Made by a program: the position numbers and the translations under genes. Source: RBG-13-43-22 sp040755035 (GTDB lineage: Bacteria > Desulfobacterota > RBG-13-43-22). From it: a DNA stretch of 26,065 bases. The stretch lies in NCBI GenBank assembly GCA_040755035.1, contig JBFMBU010000004.1, positions 1 through 26,065 on the forward strand, read 5' to 3'. Under the pieces are notes generated by a model. The model searched no databases. It saw nothing but the letters and a program-made list of their open reading frames with translations, and was not told the DNA's origin. This document shows, one piece after another, positions 6,841 to 15,035 of this stretch (positions are counted from its first letter, which is position 1; the number at the start of each line of letters is the position of its first letter).

Positions 6841-9084
6841 ATGATGGATGAAGATGTTTCGATCAGCCAGATCATCGACCAATTAGCCCTGATTTTAATT
6901 TCGGTGGAAACCGATGATGTTATGGCCCTGGGCAACATGCTCAAGCAAATAGATCTGATTGAAAAAGCCGCCGAACAATCGGAGGTAAAGGGTCTGCAGC
7001 CTTTTAGTCTCCCTTTAAAAAAACTGATTGAAAAAATGATTTTTAAAGAATGGGATGATCCCCAACCGGCGTTGGAATTGATTTCCAACGGAATTCGCAT
7101 CCTTCAGAACAAAATTGCCCATGGGGAACTTAACCAACCGCTTCCGGAAGAAAAGCCCTTTTGGGAAAAAATAAACCTCTTCCTGGGCCCATTGGAGTCA
7201 GGGAGGGAATCCTCTCCGAATCAGGAGTCCGCTCAGCCTCAGGGGTTAACAGAGGGAGCGGCTGAGTTGTCGCAAGACCTGGAGTTGTTCAACGACTTTG
7301 TCATCGAAGCCACAGAACATTTGGAATCCATTGAAATCAACCTCATCAATCTGGAACAGTCCCCTCAGGATAAAGAATGTCTTAATGCAATTTTTCGACC
7401 CTTCCATACCATAAAAGGGGTTTCCGGATTTTTAAACCTGCAAGAAATCCATAAATTTTCCCATGCGGTGGAATCCTTGTTGGATGATGCCCGTAATGAT
7501 CTGATTCCGGTCAGCCAAAAAATCATCGATATCATATTGGAAGCGGTTGATTTTCTAAAAAATCTCATCGCCGAGCGAAAGGCCCAGTTCCTTTCCGGCC
7601 GGCCCGCTTCACTCCCCCCCGATTTAACCCCCTGGATGGAGCGTATTCAGGCCATTCGAGACAAATCCCAGTCAAAAGAAGACCTGGCCCAAGAACCGCC
7701 TGAAATGACCGTCCCTCCTTTGGGTGAAATTCTGACTCTTAAGGGTGTGGTTTCCAATGATGCCGTGGGCCAGGCTCTGCAGTCGCAAGTGGGGGAAAAG
7801 CATGATCAGAAAATCGGGGAAATACTCATTGCCGAGCAGAAAGCCAAACCCAAAGAGGTCCTAGACGGTTTGCGCGACCAGAAAAGGCTCTCCGGTCATG
7901 AAACCCAGGCCACGATCCGGGTAGATACTAAAAAATTAGACAACTTAGTGGATATGGTCGGGGAACTGGTTATAGCCCAGTCTCTGGTTCAACAGAACCC
8001 CAACCTGGCCTCCATCAGCGATCAAAAACTGGTCAGGGATTTTTCGCAACTGAAAAGAATTACCTCCGACCTGCAAAAAATCGCCATGTCCCTGCGCATG
8101 GTTCCCATTCGCCACACCTTTCAAAAAATGATCCGATTAGTCCGTGACTTGTCCAAAAAATCCGGAAAACAGGTGGAACTTGGCCTTTGGGGGGAGGAAA
8201 CGGAAATCGACCGCAACATGGTCGATACCCTTTATGACCCCTTGGTTCATATGATTCGGAATTCCATTGATCACGGCATTGAATCTCCCCAGGACCGCCG
8301 GCAAAAAGGGAAACCGGAATCCGGGGAAATTGCCCTCCGGGCCTATCAAAAAGGGGGGAATATCGTCATTGAGATTCAGGATGACGGTCAGGGGTTAAAT
8401 CGTGGCAAAATACTGGCCAAGGCCCGGGAGCGCAAGATCATCGCCGAGGAAAATACCCTAACGGATTTTCAGATAGACAACCTGATCTTTGAACCGGGTT
8501 TTTCCACAGCCGACAAAGTGACCGACGTTTCCGGCCGCGGGGTGGGAATGGATGTGGTCAAGCGGGTTATTGAGAAAATCAGGGGCAAGATTGAAATATA
8601 TTCCAGTGAAGGGAAGGGCTGCCGTTTCATCATTCGTGTACCCCTGACCTTGGCCATCATGGATGGGATCCTGGTAAAAATCGGAAAAGAACGTTTTATT
8701 ATTCCTACGGTGACCATCAAGGAGACCCTGCGACCAACCCCGGAGGAGGTTTTCAGCGTGGGAAAGAAGGAAGAGATGGTCAAGGTGCGAAATTCCCTGC
8801 TGCCCCTGGTCCGTTTGAACACCCTTTTACAGGTCGTTTCGGAGGATAAAAAGGCCTGGGAAGGGTTGGTGGTGGTGGTGGAAAACGACGGGATCCAGAA
8901 AGGGCTGATGGTGGATGACCTGTTGGGGAAGCAGGAGGTGGTCATCAAAAACCTGGGGGAGAAATTGAAAACGGTTCAGGGAGTGGCCGGAGGTGCGATC
9001 CTGGGGGATGGTCAGATCTGTCTGATCCTGGACATCAACGGCATTTTTGAGATCTATCGAGGGAAAGCGGCGAAAAATGACTAA
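6841..9084 (+). CDS. cheA: Chemotaxis histidine kinase CheA, with extended N-terminus and repeat-bearing linker
   Basis: A 747-residue soluble kinase from the ATG at 6841 (AGGA about 9 bases upstream); a GTG at 6793 would add 16 residues without support. Order of parts: residues 1-125, a helical region with no obvious phosphorylatable His; a phosphotransfer domain with His189 in FRPFHTIKG; a linker with two copies of a GEIL...AL..Q pattern (294-349) like the N-terminal domain of GspE/PilB ATPases; the dimerisation region with SLRMVPIR (about 360-424); the ATPase domain with HMIRNSIDHGIE (N box, 470-481), DDGQGL (514-519) and GRGVGMD (565-571); and a C-terminal CheW-like domain (about 600-740). 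I see no P2 CheY-docking domain and no receiver. It phosphorylates CheY and CheB in response to receptor state. The stop overlaps the cheB start by 8 bases. Confidence 0.93.
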   Translation: MMDEDVSISQIIDQLALILISVETDDVMALGNMLKQIDLIEKAAEQSEVKGLQPFSLPLKKLIEKMIFKEWDDPQPALELISNGIRILQNKIAHGELNQPLPEEKPFWEKINLFLGPLESGRESSPNQESAQPQGLTEGAAELSQDLELFNDFVIEATEHLESIEINLINLEQSPQDKECLNAIFRPFHTIKGVSGFLNLQEIHKFSHAVESLLDDARNDLIPVSQKIIDIILEAVDFLKNLIAERKAQFLSGRPASLPPDLTPWMERIQAIRDKSQSKEDLAQEPPEMTVPPLGEILTLKGVVSNDAVGQALQSQVGEKHDQKIGEILIAEQKAKPKEVLDGLRDQKRLSGHETQATIRVDTKKLDNLVDMVGELVIAQSLVQQNPNLASISDQKLVRDFSQLKRITSDLQKIAMSLRMVPIRHTFQKMIRLVRDLSKKSGKQVELGLWGEETEIDRNMVDTLYDPLVHMIRNSIDHGIESPQDRRQKGKPESGEIALRAYQKGGNIVIEIQDDGQGLNRGKILAKARERKIIAEENTLTDFQIDNLIFEPGFSTADKVTDVSGRGVGMDVVKRVIEKIRGKIEIYSSEGKGCRFIIRVPLTLAIMDGILVKIGKERFIIPTVTIKETLRPTPEEVFSVGKKEEMVKVRNSLLPLVRLNTLLQVVSEDKKAWEGLVVVVENDGIQKGLMVDDLLGKQEVVIKNLGEKLKTVQGVAGGAILGDGQICLILDINGIFEIYRGKAAKND

Positions 9085-10120
9085 TCAAAAAATCAAGGTC
9101 CTGGTGGTTGATGATTCGGCCATCGTCCGTAAGATTTTTAACGAAGAACTTTCCAAAGAGGCGGATATCGAAGTGGTGGGCACGGCCCCGGATCCCTATA
9201 TCGCCCGGGACAAGATCGTTACCTTGAAGCCCGATGTCCTTACTCTGGATATCGAGATGCCCAGAATGGACGGTCTGACCTTTTTAAAAAAACTGATGAA
9301 GTATTATCCGCTGCCGGTCATTATCGTAAGCTCCCTGACCCCGAAAGGGAGCGCCATGGCCCTGGAGGCCATCGAAGACGGGGCCGTCGAAGTTCTGGCC
9401 AAACCCGGCGGGGCTTATTCTGTGGGGGATATGTGTATCCAACTCAAAGAAAAAATCCGGGCTGCCTCCCGGGCCAATTTGAACAGAAGAACGGTCCCGG
9501 AGGACAGGCCGCGAATAAACCGGAGCGGTGATTCCCTGAAAGTCACCACGCAAAAAGTGGTCGCCGTCGGCGCTTCAACCGGTGGAACGGAAGCCCTAAA
9601 AGACATCCTGGTCCATATGCCTTTAAATGCCCCCGGTATTGTCATCGTCCAGCATATGCCGGCCAATTTTACTACGGCTTTTGCCGATCGACTGAATCAA
9701 ATCTCCCAGATTGAGGTCAAAGAAGCACAGGACGGTGATTCGGTTATCAATGGAAGGGCTTTAATCGCACCGGGAAATTTTCACCTCCTGATCCGGCGCA
9801 GCGGGGCCAAGTATTATGTCCAGGTTAAAGACGGGCCCCTGGTGCACCATCAAAGACCGGCGGTGGATGTGCTTTTCAATTCCGTTGCCCAGTATGTGGG
9901 GAATAATGCTGTCGGAGTGGTCCTGACCGGCATGGGTGCCGACGGGGCCAAAGGTTTGCTGGCCATGAAAGAGGCCGGTGCCCGAACCCTGGTCCAGGAT
10001 GAAGCCAGTTGCGTTGTCTATGGGATGCCTAAAGAAGCGGTGCGGATCGGCGCGGCTGAAAAAAGTGTGCCCCTGGAACGTATGGCCTATGAGATCATTA
10101 ATGCGGTCAGTCAACCCTGA
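9077..10120 (+). CDS. cheB: Chemotaxis protein-glutamate methylesterase CheB
   Basis: A 347-residue protein made of a receiver (residues 5-125) and a methylesterase domain (about 158-345). The receiver has the acidic pair in VVDDSAIVRK, phospho-acceptor Asp58 in TLDIEMPRMDG and Lys109 in LAKPGG. The esterase has the catalytic triad Ser167 (GASTGG), His193 (VQHMP) and Asp289 (GMGADG), each three positions later than in the Salmonella enzyme. It removes receptor methyl groups after phosphorylation by CheA. I chose the ATG at 9077, which overlaps the end of cheA; an ATG at 9047 would add ten residues with no conserved content. The overlap points to coupled translation with cheA. Confidence 0.94.
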   Translation: MTNQKIKVLVVDDSAIVRKIFNEELSKEADIEVVGTAPDPYIARDKIVTLKPDVLTLDIEMPRMDGLTFLKKLMKYYPLPVIIVSSLTPKGSAMALEAIEDGAVEVLAKPGGAYSVGDMCIQLKEKIRAASRANLNRRTVPEDRPRINRSGDSLKVTTQKVVAVGASTGGTEALKDILVHMPLNAPGIVIVQHMPANFTTAFADRLNQISQIEVKEAQDGDSVINGRALIAPGNFHLLIRRSGAKYYVQVKDGPLVHHQRPAVDVLFNSVAQYVGNNAVGVVLTGMGADGAKGLLAMKEAGARTLVQDEASCVVYGMPKEAVRIGAAEKSVPLERMAYEIINAVSQP

Positions 10121-10132
10121 ACGGTCACCCGT

Positions 10133-11581
10133 ATGAAAAGCAGGACCCTGAATCAAAAAATAATCGGAGGGGCGGTGGTAGTGGGTTTGTTGATACTGCT
10201 GATCGGATACGTCTCCTGGATCGACCTTTCCGGGGCAGCCGTGGGTGTGCGTCAGGCAGATCGATTGCAGTCCGTCTCTGAAGAATTGAGACAAAAACTG
10301 GATGCCCAGCGACAATGGGAGGCGAGAATAGACCAAGCCCTGCAGAAAGAACACCTTTCCCTTCTTGATCCGGAGAGGGATATCCCGCAGTTGGGATTAG
10401 GCTTGTGGTTTTACGGATCGGGAAGAAAGACGGCGGAGAAGGAGATGCCTGAACTCAAAGAATCGACCAGCCTGCTCGAAGAACCTTTTCGAAAACTGCA
10501 GCGATCGGATCGGGAATTGGAACGTCTGTTGAAAAAAGGTCGAGATTTTCGAAAAGAGGCCTCTAATTTTTTTAACGACGATTTTCAGGAACCGTTACAG
10601 GAGATCCATAGCCTGGTAAAAATTATCCGAACAAAAATCGAAGCAAAAATCAAAGAGAATTCAGAAGGGGCGGAAAAAATAATCAGCCGCTTGAGAACCT
10701 TCATGATCATCAGCATGGTCCTGGCTTTGGCGGCGGTAGGATTCCTGACCTTCCTCTTCACCCGCTTTATAACCCAGCCCCTGAACGAGGTAATGGTTCG
10801 TTTAAGAGAGAATTCGGACCATGTGGCCCTAGCCCTCGGGCAGGTCTTCTCTGCCGGACAGTCCCTGGCCCAGGGGGCTTCATCCCAGGCTGAAGGCTTG
10901 GAACAAGCAGCGGCCTCTATGGAAAAAATGTCTTCCATGACCAAACAAAACGCCGATCATGCCCAGCAAGCCAAGATCCTGATGAAAGATACCAGCCTGG
11001 TTGTAGATGAGGCCCATCTTTCTATGCGGGAGTTGAACGAATCAATGAAAGGGATCTCCAGCGCTGGGGAGGAAACGGGAAAAATCATCAAGACCATCGA
11101 TGCGATAGCTTTTCAAACCAATCTTCTGGCGTTGAATGCCGCGGTAGAGGCGGCCCGAGCCGGAGAAGCCGGGGCTGGTTTTGCCGTTGTAGCCGAAGAA
11201 GTCCGCACACTGGCTATGCGGACGGCCGAAGCTGCCAAGAACACCACCACTTTGATTGAAGACACCATAACCAAGGTCAAAAGCGGGTCGGAAAGGGTTA
11301 GAAAGACCAATGATACTTTTGAGAAAGTGGCCGGTGGGGCCAGAAAGGCCGCTGAACTGGTAATTGGAATTTCATCCGCTTCCAATGAACAGGCCCAGGG
11401 TATTGAACGGATAAATCAGGCCATACTATCCATGGAACGGGTAGTAGAGCGAAATGCCGCCAGCGCTCAAGAATCGGCCTCGGCCTCGGCCGAAATGAAT
11501 ACGCTGGCCTTACAGATGAGGACTCTGGTGCAGAGGATGGATGAGATTATCGGCCGGGAGGGATCAATAGTCCCTTATTAA
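10133..11581 (+). CDS. Methyl-accepting chemotaxis protein with degenerate CZB-like periplasmic region
   Basis: A 482-residue receptor. A membrane segment (about 10-30) is followed by a periplasmic region of about 155 residues, a second membrane segment (about 189-210), a short HAMP-like linker (TRFITQPLNEV), and a long coiled-coil signalling domain with the tip IDAIAFQTNLLALNAAVEAARAG and GFAVVAEEVRTLA. There is no C-terminal CheR/CheB tether peptide. Residues 55-135 resemble a CZB domain (W62, LGLGLWFYGSGR at 87-98, EEPFRKLQ at 116-123), but the positions expected to be His, Cys, His, His are Gln59, Leu87, Phe119 and Gln123, so zinc binding is not expected. It lies 12 bases after cheB in the che operon, so it is probably a main client of this CheA. 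The ligand is unknown. No good Shine-Dalgarno sequence is seen. Confidence 0.92.
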   Translation: MKSRTLNQKIIGGAVVVGLLILLIGYVSWIDLSGAAVGVRQADRLQSVSEELRQKLDAQRQWEARIDQALQKEHLSLLDPERDIPQLGLGLWFYGSGRKTAEKEMPELKESTSLLEEPFRKLQRSDRELERLLKKGRDFRKEASNFFNDDFQEPLQEIHSLVKIIRTKIEAKIKENSEGAEKIISRLRTFMIISMVLALAAVGFLTFLFTRFITQPLNEVMVRLRENSDHVALALGQVFSAGQSLAQGASSQAEGLEQAAASMEKMSSMTKQNADHAQQAKILMKDTSLVVDEAHLSMRELNESMKGISSAGEETGKIIKTIDAIAFQTNLLALNAAVEAARAGEAGAGFAVVAEEVRTLAMRTAEAAKNTTTLIEDTITKVKSGSERVRKTNDTFEKVAGGARKAAELVIGISSASNEQAQGIERINQAILSMERVVERNAASAQESASASAEMNTLALQMRTLVQRMDEIIGREGSIVPY

Positions 11582-11669
11582 AGTTTTTATCCCGGAAAAC
11601 CGATAAATAGAAAAAATAGCCGGTCCCTTTAAGCCGGATAAAGCAGATGGAGTTAGGAGGTATAGAGTA

Positions 11670-12182
11670 ATGTCAGAGATCTTTGAAGCCGGGAATCAAA
11701 ACCCGAAAAAAACATCGGATCGGGAGGGGAAATACCTCACTTTTTCCCTGGCCGGGGAAGAATATGGGATTGTGATTTTGAAAGTCAAGGAAATCATCGG
11801 GATGATGCCCGTGACCCCGGTCCCCAAGACCCCGACTTATGTTAAAGGGGTGATCAATCTTCGGGGAAAAGTCATTCCCGTGGCTGATTTGAGGCTGAAA
11901 TTTGACATGGAAGAAAGCGATTATACCGAGCGGACCTGCATCATTGTCGTCGAAATCAAAGACGGACCAGGGCATGTTTTAATGGGGATCGTGGTTGATT
12001 CCGTTTCCGAGGTCTTGAACATCAGGGCCGGCGAAATCGAAGATACTCCAGCCTTTGGGACCCGGATGGACACGGATTATATTTTGGGAATGGCCAAAAC
12101 CGGAGGAGGGGTCAAGATCCTGCTGGATATCGACAAAGTCTTCGGGGGCGAGGAAATACTCGATCTGGATCGGGCGGCTTAA
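11670..12182 (+). CDS. cheW: Chemotaxis coupling protein CheW
   Basis: A 170-residue single CheW domain preceded by about 20 polar residues. Typical blocks are KYLTFSLAGEEYGIVILKVKEI, VPKTPTYVKGVINLRGKVIPVADLRLKF and the C-terminal DYILGMAKTGGGVKILLDIDKVF. It bridges the MCP signalling tip and the CheW-like domain of CheA. GGAGG stands 9 bases before the ATG. The 88-base gap after the MCP gene contains two direct GCCGG copies (around 11620 and 11633) but no promoter I trust; co-transcription with cheA-cheB-mcp is likely. Confidence 0.94.
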   Translation: MSEIFEAGNQNPKKTSDREGKYLTFSLAGEEYGIVILKVKEIIGMMPVTPVPKTPTYVKGVINLRGKVIPVADLRLKFDMEESDYTERTCIIVVEIKDGPGHVLMGIVVDSVSEVLNIRAGEIEDTPAFGTRMDTDYILGMAKTGGGVKILLDIDKVFGGEEILDLDRAA

Positions 12183-12267
12183 GCCATTTTCGTAGAATTT
12201 AATTTTTAACTTACAAAAACACGGCAACGGCAAGCCCTGATATGAAAAACCAAGCCAATGGCCCTAT

Positions 12268-12299
12268 AGCCGGCCGAGAAAATATCTTTCCTACCGGCT
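12268..12299. repeat. Inverted repeat between cheW and cheR, weak terminator candidate
   Basis: AGCCGG (12268-12273) and CCGGCT (12294-12299) are complementary across 20 bases, and a C5T6 tract follows from about 12309. As an intrinsic terminator the stem is short, the loop long and the T-run distant, so termination is doubtful. The rest of the 257-base gap (12183-12439) holds no gene or promoter I can support. Confidence 0.25.
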
Positions 12300-12439
12300 C
12301 CGAATACCCCCTTTTTTCGCACTTTTCGATATATAGCGGAAGGTGTTGGTGGGGGGAGATCCTGAAAAATTTATGGTGCAGGAGTTCCACGGCCATGGCC
12401 CTTTTGCGCCTATTCTTTTAAGGGGAAACCTCTGCCCTC

Positions 12440-13288
12440 ATGTCTATCCATTCTTCTTTTCTCCGTTCTCCCGAATTCACCGAAGCCGATTTTATCAAGA
12501 TCAGCCGTTTGGTTTATGAACAGAGCGGGATCAACCTTTCCGACAGCAAAAAAGAGTTGGTTAAAGCCCGGTTGGGAAAAAGGATAAGAAAAGGAAGATT
12601 CCAGTCCTTTGGAGAGTATTATCGACACGTGGTCAACGACCGTTCCGGCGAAGAAATCATTCAATTGCTGGATTCCATTTCCACTAATTTTACTCAATTT
12701 TTCAGGGAAAAACATCATTTTGAATATCTGGTTCAACACTTTCTTCCTCAGATCAGGGAGCGGGAGCAGCGCTTTTCCAAAAAAATCCGAATTTGGAGCG
12801 CCGGGTGTTCTTCCGGGGAAGAGCCCTATTCCATTGCCATTACCCTGCTGGAATCCCTCTCGCCGGTATCGGACTGGAACCTTTCTATCCTGGCCACGGA
12901 TATTTCGACCAAGGTCCTGGGTGAGGCCCGGGGCGGGGTCTATCTCAAAGAAAAGATCCATGACCTCCAACCCAACCTGATGAAAAAGTATTTTCTTCGG
13001 GGCCAGGGCCGTTGGCAACAATACGTAAAGGTCAAATCGGAAGTGAAGTCGATCGTCCATTTTCAACGGTTCAATTTAATGGATTCCTTTTCTTTCAACG
13101 AACCTTTTGACTGTATTTTTTGCAGGAATGTCATGATTTATTTTGACAAAAAAACGCGTGAGCAACTGGTTAACCGCCTCTATGACCATTTGGCCAAGGA
13201 AGGCGTCCTGTTTATCGGACATTCGGAAAGTCTGACAGGTATTGACCATGCCTTTCACTATATAAAACCGGCTGTTTACAGAAAATAA
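12440..13288 (+). CDS. cheR: Chemotaxis protein methyltransferase CheR
   Basis: A 282-residue enzyme that methylates receptor glutamates using S-adenosylmethionine. It has the N-terminal helical domain (about 12-80, with KARLGKRIRK), the substrate-facing STNFTQFFRE motif (81-90), the SAM-binding IWSAGCSSGEEPYSIA (118-133), ATDIS (152-156) and FCRNVMIYF (227-235), and ends with the usual HSESLTGI and PAVYRK. Length is normal. A purine-rich AGGGGAAA lies about 12-18 bases before the ATG. Its TAA overlaps the ATG of cheD by one base (TAATG), so translation of the adaptation enzymes is probably coupled. Confidence 0.95.
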   Translation: MSIHSSFLRSPEFTEADFIKISRLVYEQSGINLSDSKKELVKARLGKRIRKGRFQSFGEYYRHVVNDRSGEEIIQLLDSISTNFTQFFREKHHFEYLVQHFLPQIREREQRFSKKIRIWSAGCSSGEEPYSIAITLLESLSPVSDWNLSILATDISTKVLGEARGGVYLKEKIHDLQPNLMKKYFLRGQGRWQQYVKVKSEVKSIVHFQRFNLMDSFSFNEPFDCIFCRNVMIYFDKKTREQLVNRLYDHLAKEGVLFIGHSESLTGIDHAFHYIKPAVYRK

Positions 13289-13767
13289 TGAAAAAAATCG
13301 TTGGGATTGCCGATATGAAGGTTTGCCAGGATCATGAGGCCGGGCTGATTACCTATTCCCTGGGGTCTTGCATCGGGGTGGCCATCTATGATCCCATAGC
13401 CAGGGTGGGGGGATTGCTTCACTATATGCTCCCCGAATCCCAGATTGACCCGCAAAAAGCCCAAAAAAACCCCTATATGTTCGCTGATACCGGGATACCC
13501 CTATTGTTTAAGGAAGCCTATCGCTTCGGGGCGACCAAAAACCGGATAATCGTAAAGGTGGCCGGGGGATCGCAAATTTTGGACGATTCCGGTTTTTTTA
13601 ACATCGGCAAAAGGAATTATATGGCCTTAAGGAAAATACTATGGAAGAATAACATCCTGATAAAGGCCGAGGATGTGGGGGGGCAGGTGTCTCGCACGGT
13701 CCGTTTGGACCTGAGCAGCGGAAAGGTCTGGGTTAAATATTCGGGGGAGGTGGAAAAAGAATTATGA
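13288..13767 (+). CDS. cheD: Chemoreceptor glutamine deamidase CheD (active-site intact)
   Basis: A 159-residue CheD. The residues known from Thermotoga CheD are all present with the same spacing: Thr22, Cys28 in LGSCIGV and His45 in LLHYMLP. The C-terminal half shows IIVKVAGGSQI, NIGKRNYMALRKIL and EDVGGQVSRTVRLDLSSGKV, conserved in the family. It converts receptor glutamines to glutamates and in many species also binds CheC-type phosphatases. It starts on the last base of cheR and its last four bases overlap the HDOD gene (ATGA). It is the presumed working member of two CheD proteins in this window. Confidence 0.93.
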   Translation: MKKIVGIADMKVCQDHEAGLITYSLGSCIGVAIYDPIARVGGLLHYMLPESQIDPQKAQKNPYMFADTGIPLLFKEAYRFGATKNRIIVKVAGGSQILDDSGFFNIGKRNYMALRKILWKNNILIKAEDVGGQVSRTVRLDLSSGKVWVKYSGEVEKEL

Positions 13768-14618
13768 ATTCCATTGAGGCCATTATCAACAGCTGTGACC
13801 AGCTTCCCCCTTTTCCGGCGGTTATCAACCGGGCCTTGGATTTAATGAACAATCCCAGGTCTTCTGTTCAGGATATCGTCGAGGCCATACAATACGATCA
13901 GGCTATTACCGCCAATGTTTTAAAGGTCTGCAATTCGGCCTATTACGGTCTGCGCCAACCGGTGGGCTCTTTGAAAGAGGCGGTTATGTTTCTGGGTTTC
14001 AGCCAGCTCTTAGAGATCCTGCTGAGCGGGGTGAGCGGTTCCCTGATGACCAAGGCGATTTCCGGCTATGATCTGGAAGAAGGGGAACTCTGGAAACATT
14101 CGGTCAGTTCCGCCCTTTTATCCCAGATCATCACCCGTAGGATGAACCGGGAACCGAGCCCCCTTTTGTTCACCGCCGCCCTGATCCATGATATTGGAAA
14201 GGTGATCTTGAACTCCTATGTGGGAGAACAGTCGCAGATCATTAAAGAGCTGGTCCAGAATCAAGGGATCACCTTTTTGGAGGCGGAAAAGGAGGTTCTG
14301 GGAATCGACCATGCCGAATTGAGCGCCTTGATCACCGAAAAGTGGAATTTCCCCCAGGAAATCGTTCAGGCCATCCGCTATCATCATACCCCTCTGGAGG
14401 CCACCACCGAGGTGGAGGCCGTTTATCTTATCTACCTCTCCGATTTGATAGCCATTATGACCGGGATCGGGGGAGGGGTCGATGGGCTTTCCTATGCGGG
14501 ATTCAAGCAGATCATGGTCTATTTCCATCTGGACGAAAAGGATGTGGAACGTTTTATGGCCCAGCTGGGAGACGAGATTAAAAGGGTGGAGCTGTTTTTT
14601 CAGATAGAAAGAATATGA
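13764..14618 (+). CDS. HDOD-domain protein in the chemotaxis operon
   Basis: A 284-residue protein, essentially one HDOD domain (about 8-205) plus a C-terminal helical tail. Diagnostic stretches are LPPFPAVINRALDLM, VLKVCNSAYYG (52-62) and AALIHDIGKVILN, with His142-Asp143 of the HD pair kept, then RYHHTP. HDOD proteins are mostly signalling proteins related to HD phosphohydrolases without a proven enzymatic activity; several take part in motility, cell-cycle or second-messenger control. The four-base overlap with cheD shows that it belongs to the operon. Its role in chemotaxis here is unknown; I would not assume cyclic-di-GMP hydrolysis, since the HD-GYP signature is absent. Confidence 0.88.
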   Translation: MNSIEAIINSCDQLPPFPAVINRALDLMNNPRSSVQDIVEAIQYDQAITANVLKVCNSAYYGLRQPVGSLKEAVMFLGFSQLLEILLSGVSGSLMTKAISGYDLEEGELWKHSVSSALLSQIITRRMNREPSPLLFTAALIHDIGKVILNSYVGEQSQIIKELVQNQGITFLEAEKEVLGIDHAELSALITEKWNFPQEIVQAIRYHHTPLEATTEVEAVYLIYLSDLIAIMTGIGGGVDGLSYAGFKQIMVYFHLDEKDVERFMAQLGDEIKRVELFFQIERI

Positions 14619-14648
14619 AGTCAACCGGAAAAGTACAAGGAAGGAAGC

Positions 14649-15035
14649 ATGGCTTATAATGTATTGATCATCGACGATTCTCAAACCATGCGCAAGGTGA
14701 TTATCAAGGCCTTGTCCCTTTCGGGGTTTGAGTTGGGGGACTGTCGGGAGGCTGGAAACGGGCAGGAGGCTTTAGAGGTCCTAGAGGCCCATTGGATCGA
14801 CCTTATCCTGACGGATTTAAATATGCCGGTTATGAACGGTTGGGAACTGGTCCGCCGTTTGAAAGACCACCCGACCTATGCCGGAATCCCGGTGGTCCTG
14901 ATCACCACGGAAGGAAGCGAGACCCGGCTGAAAGAATTATTTGACCTGGGGGTCAGGGATTATATCAAAAAACCCTTTCACCCGGAGACCCTGCGAGACG
15001 TTTTAACCCGAATCATGGAGAAAACCCATGCATGA
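14649..15035 (+). CDS. cheY: Chemotaxis response regulator CheY
   Basis: A stand-alone receiver of 128 residues. The acidic pair Asp9-Asp10, phospho-acceptor Asp56 (LTDLNMPVMNG), Thr86 (LITTEGS) and Lys108 (IKKPF) are all in place, and DDSQTMRKVI with NMPVMNGWEL gives the CheY flavour. Phosphorylated by CheA, it would bind the flagellar switch. AAGGAAGGA lies about 4-12 bases before the ATG. Its end overlaps the next gene, a probable CheX phosphatase, by 8 bases, so kinase output and its removal are made together. Confidence 0.92.
   Translation: MAYNVLIIDDSQTMRKVIIKALSLSGFELGDCREAGNGQEALEVLEAHWIDLILTDLNMPVMNGWELVRRLKDHPTYAGIPVVLITTEGSETRLKELFDLGVRDYIKKPFHPETLRDVLTRIMEKTHA

Noticed and set aside
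12221..12275. Sequence with ACGGCAACGGCAAGCC and ATAGCCGG, at first sight reminiscent of a cyclic-di-GMP-I (GEMM) riboswitch.
   Set aside because: The conserved GACGCAAAGCC-type core and the pairing of P1a/P1b cannot be built; resemblance is limited to short words.
12373..12389. Possible -24/-12 promoter before cheR (ATGGTGCAGGAGTTCCA).
   Set aside because: Spacing is right but the -12 GC is CC and two -24 positions differ; not enough to call, and read-through from cheW is possible.
12211..12396. Minus-strand open frame between cheW and cheR with a hydrophobic C-terminus.
   Set aside because: It is short, has no ribosome-binding site I can see, opposes the operon direction and partly overlaps the end of the intergenic gap; no recognised family.
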